From contig OZ022349.1 of the NCBI GenBank assembly GCA_963989245.1, positions 25,373,651-25,437,650 of the forward strand: a stretch of 64,000 nucleotides of DNA. The letters are read 5' to 3'. Below, in pieces: positions 42,542 through 52,423 of the stretch (position 1 is its first letter; every line of letters starts with the position of its first letter). The DNA is from Nansenia antarctica. Taxonomy: Eukaryota; Chordata; Actinopteri; Argentiniformes; Microstomatidae. The notes under the pieces are model-generated. The model saw nothing but the letters and a program-made list of their open reading frames with translations, ran no database searches and was not told the origin of the DNA. Made by a program: the position numbers and the translations under genes.

Positions 42542-43651
42542 TATTCCTTGAGCAGACAATTCCGCAGTTTCCACAAAGCCTACTGCTCGTTCTTTAATTA
42601 CCCCTCCATGAATGAATCGAATACAGACAGCAACTAGCTCGCGCTTGGATAGATCTTTATACTCATCCGCAAGTATGGCATAATCTGTGGATTGCTCATG
42701 CAGTTCAGACTTTATCTTTCGAATTAGCAGTGAGGCTGCAGCCTCAAGCAGCTCATCCTGAATGTGATGGCTTAGGAGCGTGGCATTTCGAGGCAGTTCC
42801 TTCAGTCTATTTTCAATTTCTGGATCATATTTTGACATGAACTTGAATAGCTCCAAGAAATTACCTTTATTGAGCGCCTCTTCCGTTTCTCTGTGACCTC
42901 TAAGTGGAATTTCCAACTTGGCACACAACATAGCAATGTCTAACACAACTTTAACGTGTTGCCGGTTTCGCTCTATGAATGAAACGGCATCACCGTGCAT
43001 TTGATTTAACACTGTCCCACGGCTTTGGGGTCCATCATGGCTTTGCCTGTACCCATCCAACTTGGTGAGGGCAACAGCATGCGGCTTGCTAGACTCGTGT
43101 TTGTCACAGGCCTGCCGGAGACGTTTCAAATTTTTGTATCCATCTCTTGTAAAAGTGAACTCTGTGTGCGCCTCTGGGAAATGTCGACACACTTTACAAA
43201 AAATAGCGTCTCTTTCTTTTCTATATTCCATCCACTTGAACTTCTCGTACCAATTTCTACTGAAGGAGCGCGATTTCCCATCTATTACAGTGGTAGGGAA
43301 TGTTACCAGCTTTGGTTGAGTGGCTGGTTCCTCCATGGCTGACAGATCCGACGGTGTAGTCCTACCAGTTAGCTCTTCACAAGCCGGTGGCAATGTCGGT
43401 CGCTTCGGTGGAGCTTTAGCGTGTATGCTCAAGTTAGCATTAGATGTTGAAGCTGTGGCCGTTTCTCCTTCTTCATCCCCAGGGCCAGCACACATCTCAT
43501 CACAATCCTCCTCTCTGTCTTTGGACAAGGCCTGGTCCAAACTTTCATTATTTTCACTGACTTCCAGACGTGGCTTTTTAAGAAAGCGGGACAATGTTAG
43601 CTGTTTAGCCATCGTAGCGCGCACACTGAACACTTGACTGACACTTGACAC
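42542..43651 (-). pseudogene. hAT transposase N-terminal part (ZMYM1-like)
   Basis: A 370-codon - strand frame. MAKQLTLSRFLKKPRLEVSE (probable start at 43612), acidic linker, TTF-type finger (FCKVCRHFPEAH ... GYKNLKRLRQACDKHESSKP), then HMHGD...FIERNRQHV and GNFLELFKFMSKYDPEIENR, up to IRFIHGGVIKERAVGF. The rest of the catalytic domain is missing. Uninterrupted, so the insertion is not old. Confidence 0.8.
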
Positions 43652-44945
43652 TTGACACTGGTCACGGTCAACTGAACAATCAGAGTAAACGTAAAGAGGA
43701 AGCCATGTAAACGTAAGAGAGGAAGTTGAATATTATTAGTATTAATACATACTTTTAATCATTTCCAAGACAAAACTATTCACATTACAGTTAGTTAGTG
43801 AAAATTAAACTTTACAATTTTTTTTTTTTTTTTTTTTTTTTTTTAATGAATCTGACTGGGTGGGCCAGCTGTCAATCTGGGTGGGCCTAGGCCCACCCAG
43901 GCCCACCCATAGATCCGCGCCTGTTGCCAAAGCACCCGCAAAGCTAGCGGAATTCCCGTCACCTTGCTTGGTCCACCCACGCAGTTGCTGTTGACTCGTC
44001 TGCACTTTCCGCTGTAGCTCCTCGCATGCCTTTTTCCTGCTGTCCCCCGCTGGATATTTCGATGCAAATGAAGCATGATGCGTATCGAAGTGCCGCTTTA
44101 GATTTGACCGTTTCATCGATGCAATTTTATCATTGCATATTAGACATACCGCAGATCCTGCGATCTCCACAAATGCAAATTCCTCTGTCCACGCAGCCTG
44201 GAATGCACGGTAATCATCGTCTTTTTTTCTTTTTGCCATCTTTCTCGTTACAAGGGTTGAAGCGTATAAGCTAGTTCACTATCTGATCAAATTGTTTTTT
44301 ATTTATTCACCTTTACAACGACCTCTGACACTCTCGCGAGACATTGGTTCCCGACCCGACCCACGGGTCACGGGTCATGGGTCCCGTGAAGAGTCCCGTG
44401 AAATTTAACTTCAAAACTAATTTCTGTTTACTTTAAAATGACACAGTATTATTACGCAATATCACAAGTATTTTAAAATCAGTTCCAAACAGATTTTTGT
44501 TTTCCAACTTTTTATTATTTATTTTTTTAACTTTTCAACCCAATTGTCTGGGAGCCATATGCCGTCACCGGAAGAGCCATATATGGCTCGCGAGCCATAG
44601 GTTCCCGACCGCTGCTCCAGATACTCAACTAGCTCAAAGGAAGGCCATTTGTATAGCTTTAACCAGCAAAACTGTTTTCAGCTGTGCTAACGTAATTGCA
44701 CAAGGGTTTTCAAGGTTTTTCTAATCATCCATTAGCTTTTAACGCGATTAGCAAACACAATGCTGGAGTGACGATTGCTGGAAATGGGCCTCTACACACC
44801 TATGTAGATATTCCATTAAAAACCAGATGTTTGCAGCTAGAATAGTCATTTTCCACATTAACAATGTATAGAGTGTATTTCTGATTAATTTAATGTTATC
44901 TTCATTGAAAAAAACTGTGACCCCAAACTTTTGAACGGTAGTGTA

Positions 44946-46515
44946 CATTAGACTTATATAGAGCTTTTCTAGACACTCAAAGACGCTTTACAAACTGAAA
45001 AGATTGAGTAGTAATAATAAAAAGAAACAAAAGGTAAATAGAAGTATAGGGGCCTAATTGAGGTAGTGCGTTCTAGAGGGACGGGGCTGTGGCTGAAAAG
45101 GCCCTATCACCCCAGGTCTGGAGCTTGGTCCTGGTGGTCTTGAGGGTGGTTTGGTCATCAGACCTGAGGCAACGGGAGGGGGTGTGGAGGGGCACGAGGT
45201 CGGCAAGGTAGGAAGCGGCCAGATTGTTGATGGCTTTGTAAGTGGTGAGAAGGATTTTTAATTGGATCCTGTATTTTACCGGGAGCCAGTGTAGGTTTTG
45301 GAGGACAGGGGTGATGTGGTCACAGCAGCAAGTGGAGGTGAGCAGACGGGCAGCAGAGTTCTGGACGTATTGGAATTTGTTTAGGATGTTATTGTTGTTA
45401 AACCGTAGGGGATGCTGTTGCAGTAGTCGAGTCGGGAAGTCATGAAGGTCGTGGATGAGAGTTGCAGCAGCGGAAAAGGACAGGGAGGGTCGGGTGCAGG
45501 CAATGTGGGGAAAAAGCTGATTTAGTGACCTGGTTGGCATGGGGAAGGAACGAGAGGGTGGGGTCAAAGATGATGCTTGGGGTCAAAGATGAGGTTGCGG
45601 ACGTGGTTGGGGGGGGTTAAGGTGAAGCCATCGATGTTGAGTGAGAATGTCTGGGTGGAACGGGTGAGGGACTTTGGGCCGATGATGAGGATTTCCGATT
45701 TATTGCAGTTGAGTTTCAGAAAATGTTATTGTATCCATGATTTTATGTCGTTGAGGCAGGTAGTGAGAATGGAGTGGGTGTTAGGGGAGATGGTTTTGGA
45801 GGAGAGGTAGAGTTGGGTGTCATGAGCATAGCAGTGGAAGCGGAGGCTATGGCGGCGGAGGACCTGTCCAAGGGGAAGTATGTACAGGATGAAGAGGAGG
45901 GGGCCTAGCACTGAACCCTGGGGGACACCGTGGGTGACTGGAGCAGTGGAGGATTTACTGTTATTTATTGAGATGTATTGATGTCTGTCTGAGAGATAGG
46001 ACTTGAACCAGGAGAGGGTGGTGCCGGTTATGCCAATGTGTTGGAGACGGGCGAGGAGGATGGAATGGTTGATGGTGTCAAAGGTGGCGCTGAGGTCGAG
46101 GAGGATGAGGATGGTGAGGTGGCAGAAAGGAGTATGTCATTGGTGTTTTTTAGTAGTGCTGTTTCAGTGCTGTGTTTGGAATGGAAGCCAGATTGGAATG
46201 GTTCATACAGGTTATTGCAGTCGAGGTGGGATTTGAGTTGGGCAGCAACAACTTTCTCAAGGATTTTGGACAGGAAGGTGAGATTGGAAATGGGTCGGTA
46301 GTTGTTGGGGGTGTCAGGGGCGAAACCGTTTTTTTAAAGTATGGGTGTAATAGCAGCGAGCTTGAGGGCAGGGGGGACAATGCTGGTGGACAGGGAGAAG
46401 TTCATTATGTTTGTGATGAGTGGGGTGAGTGTGGGGAGACAGGCCTTGACTAGGGAGGAGGGAATGGGGTCCAAGGCGCAGATTGAGGACTTCATGCTGG
46501 TGACTGTGTATATAA
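44946..46515 (-). pseudogene. L2-like LINE, RT part and 3' end
   Basis: On the - strand, 46150-46380 contains degenerate RT start, 45726-45911 reads MLGPLLFILYILPLGQVL and FHCYAHDTQLYLSS, and 45073-45567 gives the C-terminus (FQYVQNSAARLLTSTCCCDH, LQNLHWLPVKYRIQLKILLT). The polymerase motif is YAHD instead of YADD, so a catalytic Asp is lost. 44950-45000 is the 3' tail (CTTATATAGAGCTTTTC inverted). Confidence 0.8.
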
Positions 46516-46516
46516 T

Positions 46517-46603
46517 AATAATAGGTTCAGCTGTTTCTTGTTGTAAATGGATGACGAGACAACCTTCTGGGCTGGTAACTTTGTTGATAGGAGGAGATGA
46601 TTA
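46517..46603 (-). pseudogene. Nuclease-like ORF fragment (left arm, middle piece)
   Basis: Reverse complement of 47490-47575 in the right arm (CAGCTGTTTCTTGTTGTAAATGG...). Shows that the left arm was once continuous and has been split by the LINE/Tc1 stack on one side and a MITE-like insertion on the other. Confidence 0.75.
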
Positions 46604-47189
46604 CGCTTTATGGAACGAGAAGCTTCGAGTTCCATAACGCTTTTATACAACGGTTACCACGTTTATCTATCAATATTTCACAAAAGAAAGACAACACAAA
46701 CTTTTAATTAATGTATTTGAATGGAACTATGTTTTATTGTAAGTGTATTAATCCTCTGAACAGTTGTTTATTGGTTGTTAAGCAACAGTAAGAATGTAAC
46801 TTTGATAACGGTAATATATACAAACGCGGAGTAATATGAAAAGATGTGTCAACATTCCATTTAGCCGTGCGTATATCATGGATATCAGCACGGCTAGAAC
46901 GCAAACTGACCAATAGAGACAATGGACCGGATCTATCCGTTGTATAATGGGGAGTGTGTCTATGTTCCCACAGCCCGATGGTCCCACAGCCCAATGGTCC
47001 CACGGCCAATGTTCCCACATTTCTAAGTAATCTAACTAACCCTAGCCCTAGCCCTAGCCCTAATCCTAACCCTAACACTGACCCTAACACTGACCCTAAC
47101 CCTATCCCTAGCCCACCTATGAAATATTAGAAATGTGGGACCATTGGGCTGTGGGACCATTGGGTTATGGGAACATAGGGATGACCCTG
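46604..47189. mobile_element. Insertion with telomere-like foldback core
   Basis: Contains 46604-46950 (ends GATTACGCTTTATGG... and ...CCGTTGTATAATG) and the foldback 46969-47180, whose arms (CTATGTTCCCACAGCCCGATGG / inverted CTATGTTCCCATAACCCAATGG) flank CCCTAGCCCTAGCCCTAATCCTAACCCTAAC, degenerate telomeric repeats. Confidence 0.65.
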
Positions 47190-47240
47190 TATAATGTTTC
47201 TTGTTGACCCCTGTCTCTCTGACATCTCTGGTGACGGACT
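47190..47240 (-). pseudogene. Nuclease-like ORF fragment (left arm, inner end)
   Basis: About 48 bp that are the reverse complement of 47441-47490 (GTCACCAGAGATGTCAGAGA). Marks the inner end of the left arm, so the two arms meet head-to-head with a spacer of about 200 bp (47241-47440). Confidence 0.75.
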
Positions 47241-47400
47241 TGGGCCCGATCCCGATTCCCTTTCCTACCCCTACAGCTCGTTTTGGAGTGCCACTCGCTT
47301 TAGAGCCTCTGAACAGAGCCACAAGGCATAGTGGTTGAAATCTTTCCCTAAGAAATCTTTCCCTAAGAAAAGACAAGACTGACTTCATACCTGTCAGACA

Positions 47401-48225
47401 GTGACGTCTACCTCATCTTCGACAGGTACTATGATTACAGTATCAAGTCTGTCACCAGAGATGTCAGAGAGACAGGGGTCAACAAGAAACATAATCTCCT
47501 CCTATCAACAAAGCTACCGGCCCAGAAGGTTGTCATCCATTTACAACAAGAAACAGATGAACCTGTTATTATATGAGAAACTGACCCAAGACAGGCTTTT
47601 CCATCCACGGAGCACCAACAAACACAAGTTGGTGGTGACAGGGGAGGACCCATGCCCCATCGAGATCAAGATGGAAGAAAGAAGGAACCACTATGATCAA
47701 GAAGATCAGCAGGAAGAAGCTGACACCATCGTTGTCCAACAAGTCCTGATGTGTGCTGGAGAAGCCCATCAGATCTCTGTGGTTTCTGACGACACAGACG
47801 TGTTTGTCCTCCTCCTTCACCATCACCTTCAGGCAGGACTGGATGTACCACTCATCATGGAATCCCCCCGCAAGGAAAGGGCAATAGTGGACATCAAGTC
47901 GACACTGGCCAAGCATTCAGAACCTTTCATCAGCCCATGCCATATCGGGATGCAATCGGGGTTTGGAAAAGGCTCTGTCATCAAAGTCCTGAAAGCTGAG
48001 TACGAACTATCAGCCATTGGTAATGTGGATGCACCGTTCCAGCAAGTCCTCGACCAAGCCACTGTCTTACTTTATGTTCTTATTCCTGTTGTAAAGCACT
48101 TTGAGCTGCATTTCTTGTATGAAAGGTGCTATATAATTTACTTACTTACTTACTTTAAAAAAGTAATGAATAGTAACACAAAAAATACATTGTACACGAC
48201 CTCCTTTATGAGTAAACATGAGTGA
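47401..48225 (+). CDS. Nuclease-like ORF, right arm
   Basis: The + strand frame of 274 codons: DVYLIFDRYYDYSIKSV (in a different frame, 47404-47455), KLTQDRLFHPRSTNKHKL, EEADTIVVQQVLMCAGEAHQ, ISVVSDDTDVFVLLLHHHLQ, then FGKGSVIKVLKAEYELSAIG and DAPFQQVLDQATVLL. The SDDTD core is intact here, but the SGC.TV segment present in the left arm is deleted (after HSEPFISPCHIGMQ). Ends in the LINE-type tail KHFELHFLYERCYI. No function assigned; a PIN/FEN1-like fold is my inference. Confidence 0.55.
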   Translation: MTSTSSSTGTMITVSSLSPEMSERQGSTRNIISSYQQSYRPRRLSSIYNKKQMNLLLYEKLTQDRLFHPRSTNKHKLVVTGEDPCPIEIKMEERRNHYDQEDQQEEADTIVVQQVLMCAGEAHQISVVSDDTDVFVLLLHHHLQAGLDVPLIMESPRKERAIVDIKSTLAKHSEPFISPCHIGMQSGFGKGSVIKVLKAEYELSAIGNVDAPFQQVLDQATVLLYVLIPVVKHFELHFLYERCYIIYLLTYFKKVMNSNTKNTLYTTSFMSKHE

Positions 48226-48337
48226 ACATAAATTTGATGCATTTGAGTATTTTGCATGAAATCTCATAAATAAATAAAAATCTGGGATTTTGGCATTTCG
48301 GGCATGAAGGGGTTAATATCTGGTACCCCCAAGCAAC

Positions 48338-48364
48338 AAGGGTTAGGGTTAGGGTTAGGGTTAG
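48338..48364. repeat. (GGGTTA)4 telomere-type repeat
   Basis: Four exact vertebrate telomere units replace the AAACAG found at the equivalent site of the left arm (38210-38222), between CAACAA and CAGAGAAAAA. Confidence 0.85.
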
Positions 48365-48367
48365 CAG

Positions 48368-48700
48368 AGAAAAAAACTTTACTAGAAATCCCTCCATTCA
48401 CCATATCACTCCAGTTCTCCAACAACTTCATTGGCTCCCCATCAAATTCCGTATTCATTTTAAGATTCTCCTTCTCACCTTTAAGGCTCTCCGTAACCTA
48501 GCACCCTCATACCTCTCTGAACTCCTTCTTACTCACACTCCCTCCCATAGTCTCAGATCTCCTCTGCCTACCAACTTGTCATCCCTTCTGCCCACCTGAC
48601 TACTATGAGATCTAGAGCCTTCAACCGTGCTGCTCCCCACCTAACATACGTAATATTGACCATCTCACCACTTTCACAATCCAGTCTTAAAACACACCTT
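48368..48700 (+). pseudogene. LINE RT C-terminal fragment
   Basis: The + strand encodes LHWLPIKFRIHFKILLLTFK, ALRNLAPSYLSELL and RSRAFNRAAPHL with stops between: the C-terminus of an L2-like LINE polymerase. Confidence 0.7.
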
Positions 48701-49985
48701 TTCACAATGGCTTACTTGGTTTGATCTCCTGCATTTTGTTTGTTGTTATCAGATTTTTCTGTTTTTATCTTTTCAGATCTCCAAATAAATAAATAAACTT
48801 GCCTTGCCTTGAAATAGTTTGTTGTATGGATATATTGATAATAATACAAAATATATATATAATAAAAAATGATGAGAAATATGTGCCCCCTCACAAATTC
48901 AACATCATTTGAAAATATATTTGAAGTTCTATGCAGAAACGGGAGGGGGGGATATTTATTCCGCATCCATGCTCAACACGTTTCTGGAGTAACAGGTTAC
49001 ATTACTGGGCTGACGGGCACGTTCACATTTGCACACGCTGTATCTCGGTGTAACACCTACATAAGGTGATACACCTTCAACCAAACCCTTCCCCTGAACC
49101 TTAAACCTAACCGCAACCACATTTGAATCAATTTGTGGGAGAGACTGCAGAACCTAGGACACATTACAGCAAACAAGGAAACACAACACAAGTGGCCTTT
49201 ACTCCACAACTGCTGACTCAGTGGCTCATATTCTGCAAAATGTAATTGCGAGAGGATATCAATGAAGGCATATTATGTGTAAAAAAATTCACAGCCCGCC
49301 AAGCCGCCACTGGTGTAAAGACATTAGGCTCGCTGACCTGTCATAAAACTGAGATGAAAAAGCACTAGGGCAGGCAGCTATCACATCTGCCTCACTGAGG
49401 GAGGAGGGTCTTAAGCCGCTGTAATTGACGCTCACTCCCCAATAACCACATGACTTCGAAAAACAGGAGCGTTGTAAAGCAACGACTATGAATCCAGCTG
49501 ATGGCTGTGAATCCTCTGGACTAACAAGTGTGTTACTGCACACTTGCATCGGAATTACATTGGGAATTGTCTTTTTGGGCAGAACTACTACAAGTGAGAA
49601 CCAGAACAGTACAACAAGTGGCCACTAGGGTTTGCGGCGTTTCCAGGGTTACCAGGGCCCAGCATTCCCAGTTACCAGGGCCCAGCATTAATGTAATCTA
49701 GATCAGAATGATCCAGATTACAGGCTGTTGCGCTACGCTATGTGTAGTTATGAGATAACAATACATTTGACATTTTTGACCAGCTATTTGATAGTATAGT
49801 ATATATGGGCTATGTGATTGACTTTATAGTATAGTATATTAGCCTACATTACATTACAGTCATTTAGCCGACGCTTTTATTCGAAGCGACTTACAATAAT
49901 TGCATTTAACGTAGGAGTGTACTGCTTTTTTAAGGCAAAATGTAGAATAGCAAACTAAAAATACAGTATAGCAATATAGCAATAG
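48701..49985. other. Non-coding with hAT and SINE remnants
   Basis: No gene. 49295-49312 (GCCCGCCAAGCCGCCACTG) looks like an hAT end. 49855-49895 (GTCATTTAGCCGACGCTTTT ...) is a SINE-type tail fragment related to 28464. CCCAGCATT.. CAGGGCCCAGCATT is duplicated at 49655-49690. Confidence 0.45.
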
Positions 49986-49987
49986 CA

Positions 49988-50042
49988 ATAGAATCAGAAT
50001 CAGAATCAGAATCAGAATCAGAATCAGAATCAGAATCAGAAG
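49988..50042. repeat. (AATCAG)n tail repeat
   Basis: Eight to nine units of AATCAG, on the - strand the (CTGATT)n tail after GGCAATAAAAGTCTT of the adjacent LINE. Confidence 0.9.
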
Positions 50043-50640
50043 ACTTTTATTGCCATGACATGTAAACATGTTAGGAATTTGGTTTGGAACAATGGAGCAC
50101 GGTTTACAGCAGGACAGGTGCAAGACAGGACAAGACAGTGCAAACCAACATCAAAGTGCAAGAGTCATAATTAATATAAATATAAAGTGCAGAGATCAAG
50201 TGTTCAAGTGTTCATATCCAGACAGTCCAAAACTCTCTGGGTGGGGGTGGAGGGAGGGTAGATAGATAGGGGTCAGGTCAGGTGGGGGGGGGGGGCCCAG
50301 CGGCATTTAGGAGCCGGATGGCTGTGGGGAAAAAGCTGTGTGTATGTCGGGCCTTCACAGTTTTTAGGGACCGCACCCTCCTGCCTGAGGGGAGCGGGGC
50401 GAAGAGACCGTGTCCTGGGTGTGCGGGGTCAGCCATGATCTTCCTGGCTCTCCCCAAAGCCCTACTTTTAAACAGGGCCTCAAGGGGGGGGCAAAGGGCA
50501 GCCAATCACCCTCTCCGCCGAGCGTATCACCCGCTGCAGCTTGGCCTTGTCCTTGGCCGCTGCAGCGGGGAACCAGATGATGATGGCGGAGGTGACGATG
50601 GACCTATTTAGATTATATGTATGTATACAATCGGTCCGAC
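50043..50640 (-). pseudogene. Rex1/Babar-like LINE 3' end
   Basis: The - strand frames give IIWFPAAAAKDKAKLQRVIR, SAERVIGCPLPP, LFKSRALGRARKIMADPAHP, GHGLFAPLPSGRRVRSLKTV and FFPTAIRLLNAA, the C-terminus of a fish LINE polymerase, followed by 3' untranslated region and tail. 5'-truncated. Confidence 0.75.
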
Positions 50641-50814
50641 ACCGCCGATCAACATGCTGGCAGTCTGTTGAATATACCATTTGTAAAAAAAAAACTATAG
50701 AGCGGTGTAAGTGACATGGACAGCAAGTATACCAATGCAAGTGTGAACCAGTGTACTCACTCACTGTTGACGTACTCCACGGTGATGAGACATGGCTGCT
50801 GTATCTGTAGTAGG

Positions 50815-51600
50815 CCTAGCCCCCACAGCACACAGCAGCCACCATCAAGAAGGCACAACAGCGGCTCTTCTTCCTGAGAGTCCTCAGGAAGGACCACACC
50901 AGACAGGAGATACTGGTGGCCTTCTACCGCTGCGCAGTGGAGAGCATCCTCACCTACTGCATCTGCAACTGGTTCTCCAGCTGCACAGCCGCAGAGAGAA
51001 ATGCGCTACAGAGAGTCGTGAGAACAGCCCAGAAGATCACCGGCGCCCCCCTCCCCTCTCTGGAAGAGCTGTACAACACACGCTGCCTCAGGAAGGCCTC
51101 CAAGATCTCCAGAGACCCATCCCACCCTGGGTACGAACACTTTGCCCGGCTGCCCTCGAAAAGGCGGTACAGGACCATGGCCGCAAGGACAAACAGACTG
51201 AAGCTCAGCTTCTACCCCAGGGCCATCCAGGCCCTGAACACAGCAAAGACCTAGGTTCTGGGCCCTGGACAGTCTGGACGGATTGATGGCAGCTGCTGGA
51301 TTGAAAAATCAGGTGTAGTGCTGAGGCACAAATGTGTACATTTCAAGCCTGCAAACTGCGACACTTTAAATGAATGTGCAATAACACTATGTGCAATATG
51401 ACAACCCTAGTCGTTTTATCTGTACAGTATAGTATAGTGGATAGTGTACATAGCCTTTATTTATGTAAACCAGCTCCTTTCCCTTCTTGTTTTTTTAGTT
51501 TTTTTTCTTTCCTATCACCAGGGGAGCCACCCCTCCCAAATTTCGTTGTTTGGTACCTGTACTATAGCAATGACAATAAAGACCATTCATTCATTCATTC
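50815..51600 (+). pseudogene. Rex1/Babar-like LINE 3' end, opposite strand
   Basis: Encodes MAFYRCAVESILTYCICNWF, LQRVVRTAQKITGAPLPSLE, SRDPSHPGYEHFARLPSKRR and SFYPRAIQALNTAKT, stop at 51254. The 3' end TGACAATAAAGACC is followed by an ATTC tail (51585-51600). Related to but different from the - strand copy beside it; the two are arranged back to back. Confidence 0.8.
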
Positions 51601-51712
51601 AAAAATATGATATAAAAATATGATATAAAAACATGATATAAAAATATGATATAAAAACATGATATAAAAATATGATATAAAAATATGATATAAAAATATG
51701 ATATAAAAACAT
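51601..51712. repeat. 14-bp tandem repeat (AAAAATATGATATA)
   Basis: Eight units of AAAAATATGATATA with occasional ACATG for ATATG, following the LINE tail. Confidence 0.9.
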
Positions 51713-52400
51713 GTGTTATACTTGTGTAATGGGAAATACAACAATTAAACTGAAACTTGAGCTTACAACTGCATGGTATAAAGAAATCAATTGGAATGGA
51801 AAATGTATTAATTTATTATAAACATTGGTGATATTTTTCTTAATTATTCATGATACATATTGCAGTGTTCCTATTTGACTATTGGCCCTTTTTTGACATT
51901 TAACCAGTGGTGCAGTCAGGTGAGGCAGGGTAGGCAGTGCCTCACCCAGGCATTCAAGAAAGAAAAAGAATATCAGTCTTTTTAAAATATTGTTTTATTA
52001 TTTTTTTATCTCAAAAATATTTTTATTTTTATTTTTTTTACTCATTATTCTTAACTTTAATGTGTTAAAATGTTGTTAAAATAAAAATAAATGATGTAAA
52101 ATGTGTTGTTTTAAAAATGTAATGCATGCCCTGGCACCAGGAGAGTTTGCTCCCAAAGCTAGCTGATTGCTGGCGAGAGGCTGAGGCAGACTGTGCTTGT
52201 GCCTCTGTGCTATGCGAAGTGATAGACCAACAGTTTCGTAGGTTTGCGCATGCGTAGTCTGTTCTCACATTGTCTTCATTGATGGACGTTGAGGCACCGT
52301 GCAGGCTGCCTCTGACAGCATGATTGACAGTTTGCGTTTGGCTTGTTTGGCTTGCCGTAGCGGCATTCCTCTGCTGTTCGCGCCGCGGTTCTAAATTTCC
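51713..52400. other. A/T-rich non-coding stretch
   Basis: No gene. 51905-51955 (AGTGGTGCAGTCAGGTGAGGCAGGG) resembles an hAT end, likely the 5' end of the element carrying the ORF at 52464. Confidence 0.45.
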
Positions 52401-52423
52401 CCAGCTAACTTGCGATCGGCATC

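Larger units (their letters stand above)
41903..43923 (-). mobile_element. Second hAT element, nested in the first, perfect TSD
   Basis: Ends CAGTGGCGGATAC and, inverted, CAGGCGCGGATC, both continuing to a GGGTGGGCC stretch. TTGCCAAA on both sides (41895-41902 and 43924-43931). The element has lost its 3' transposase half, where a retro-insertion with an AATC tail (about 42405-42541) stands. Confidence 0.92.
40620..44239 (-). pseudogene. hAT transposase (GTF2IRD2/ZBED-like), interrupted
   Basis: N-terminus 43930-44239: MAKRKKDDDYRAF, then a BED-type finger (CLICNDKIASMKRSNLKRHF, H...H). After the inner hAT, 41737-41894 continues IVRNGKPFTDGEYAKTF; then 41483-41740 (YFSLALDESTDVSHLSQFSI, the first catalytic Asp) and 40620-41411 (MRWLSRGKVLSRFAACLSEI ... 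VSIAVLTMFGSTYCMY: C-terminal dimerisation region). Frameshift near 41740 and a missing stretch between 41483 and 41411. Distant homologue of the complete transposase at 58639-60522. Confidence 0.8.
40370..44614 (-). mobile_element. hAT element inserted in the Tc1
   Basis: Ends CAGGGGTCGGGAACC and, inverted, CAGCGGTCGGGAACC. Flanks CTTCAGAATTT and CTCCAGATACT resemble each other, consistent with a diverged 8-bp duplication. Contains a transposase gene on the - strand broken by a second hAT. Confidence 0.85.
39164..44943 (-). mobile_element. Tc1/mariner element split by nested hATs
   Basis: CACTACCGTTCAAAAGTTTG at the left and the same sequence inverted at the right (CAAACTTTTGAACGGTAGTG), flanked by TA on both sides. 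Without the 40370-44614 insertion its length would be about 1.5 kb, normal for Tc1. Confidence 0.9.

Noticed and set aside
46990..47110. Chromosome end or subtelomere
   Set aside because: The telomere-like units are degenerate, short and enclosed in an inverted-repeat element with ordinary sequence on both sides.
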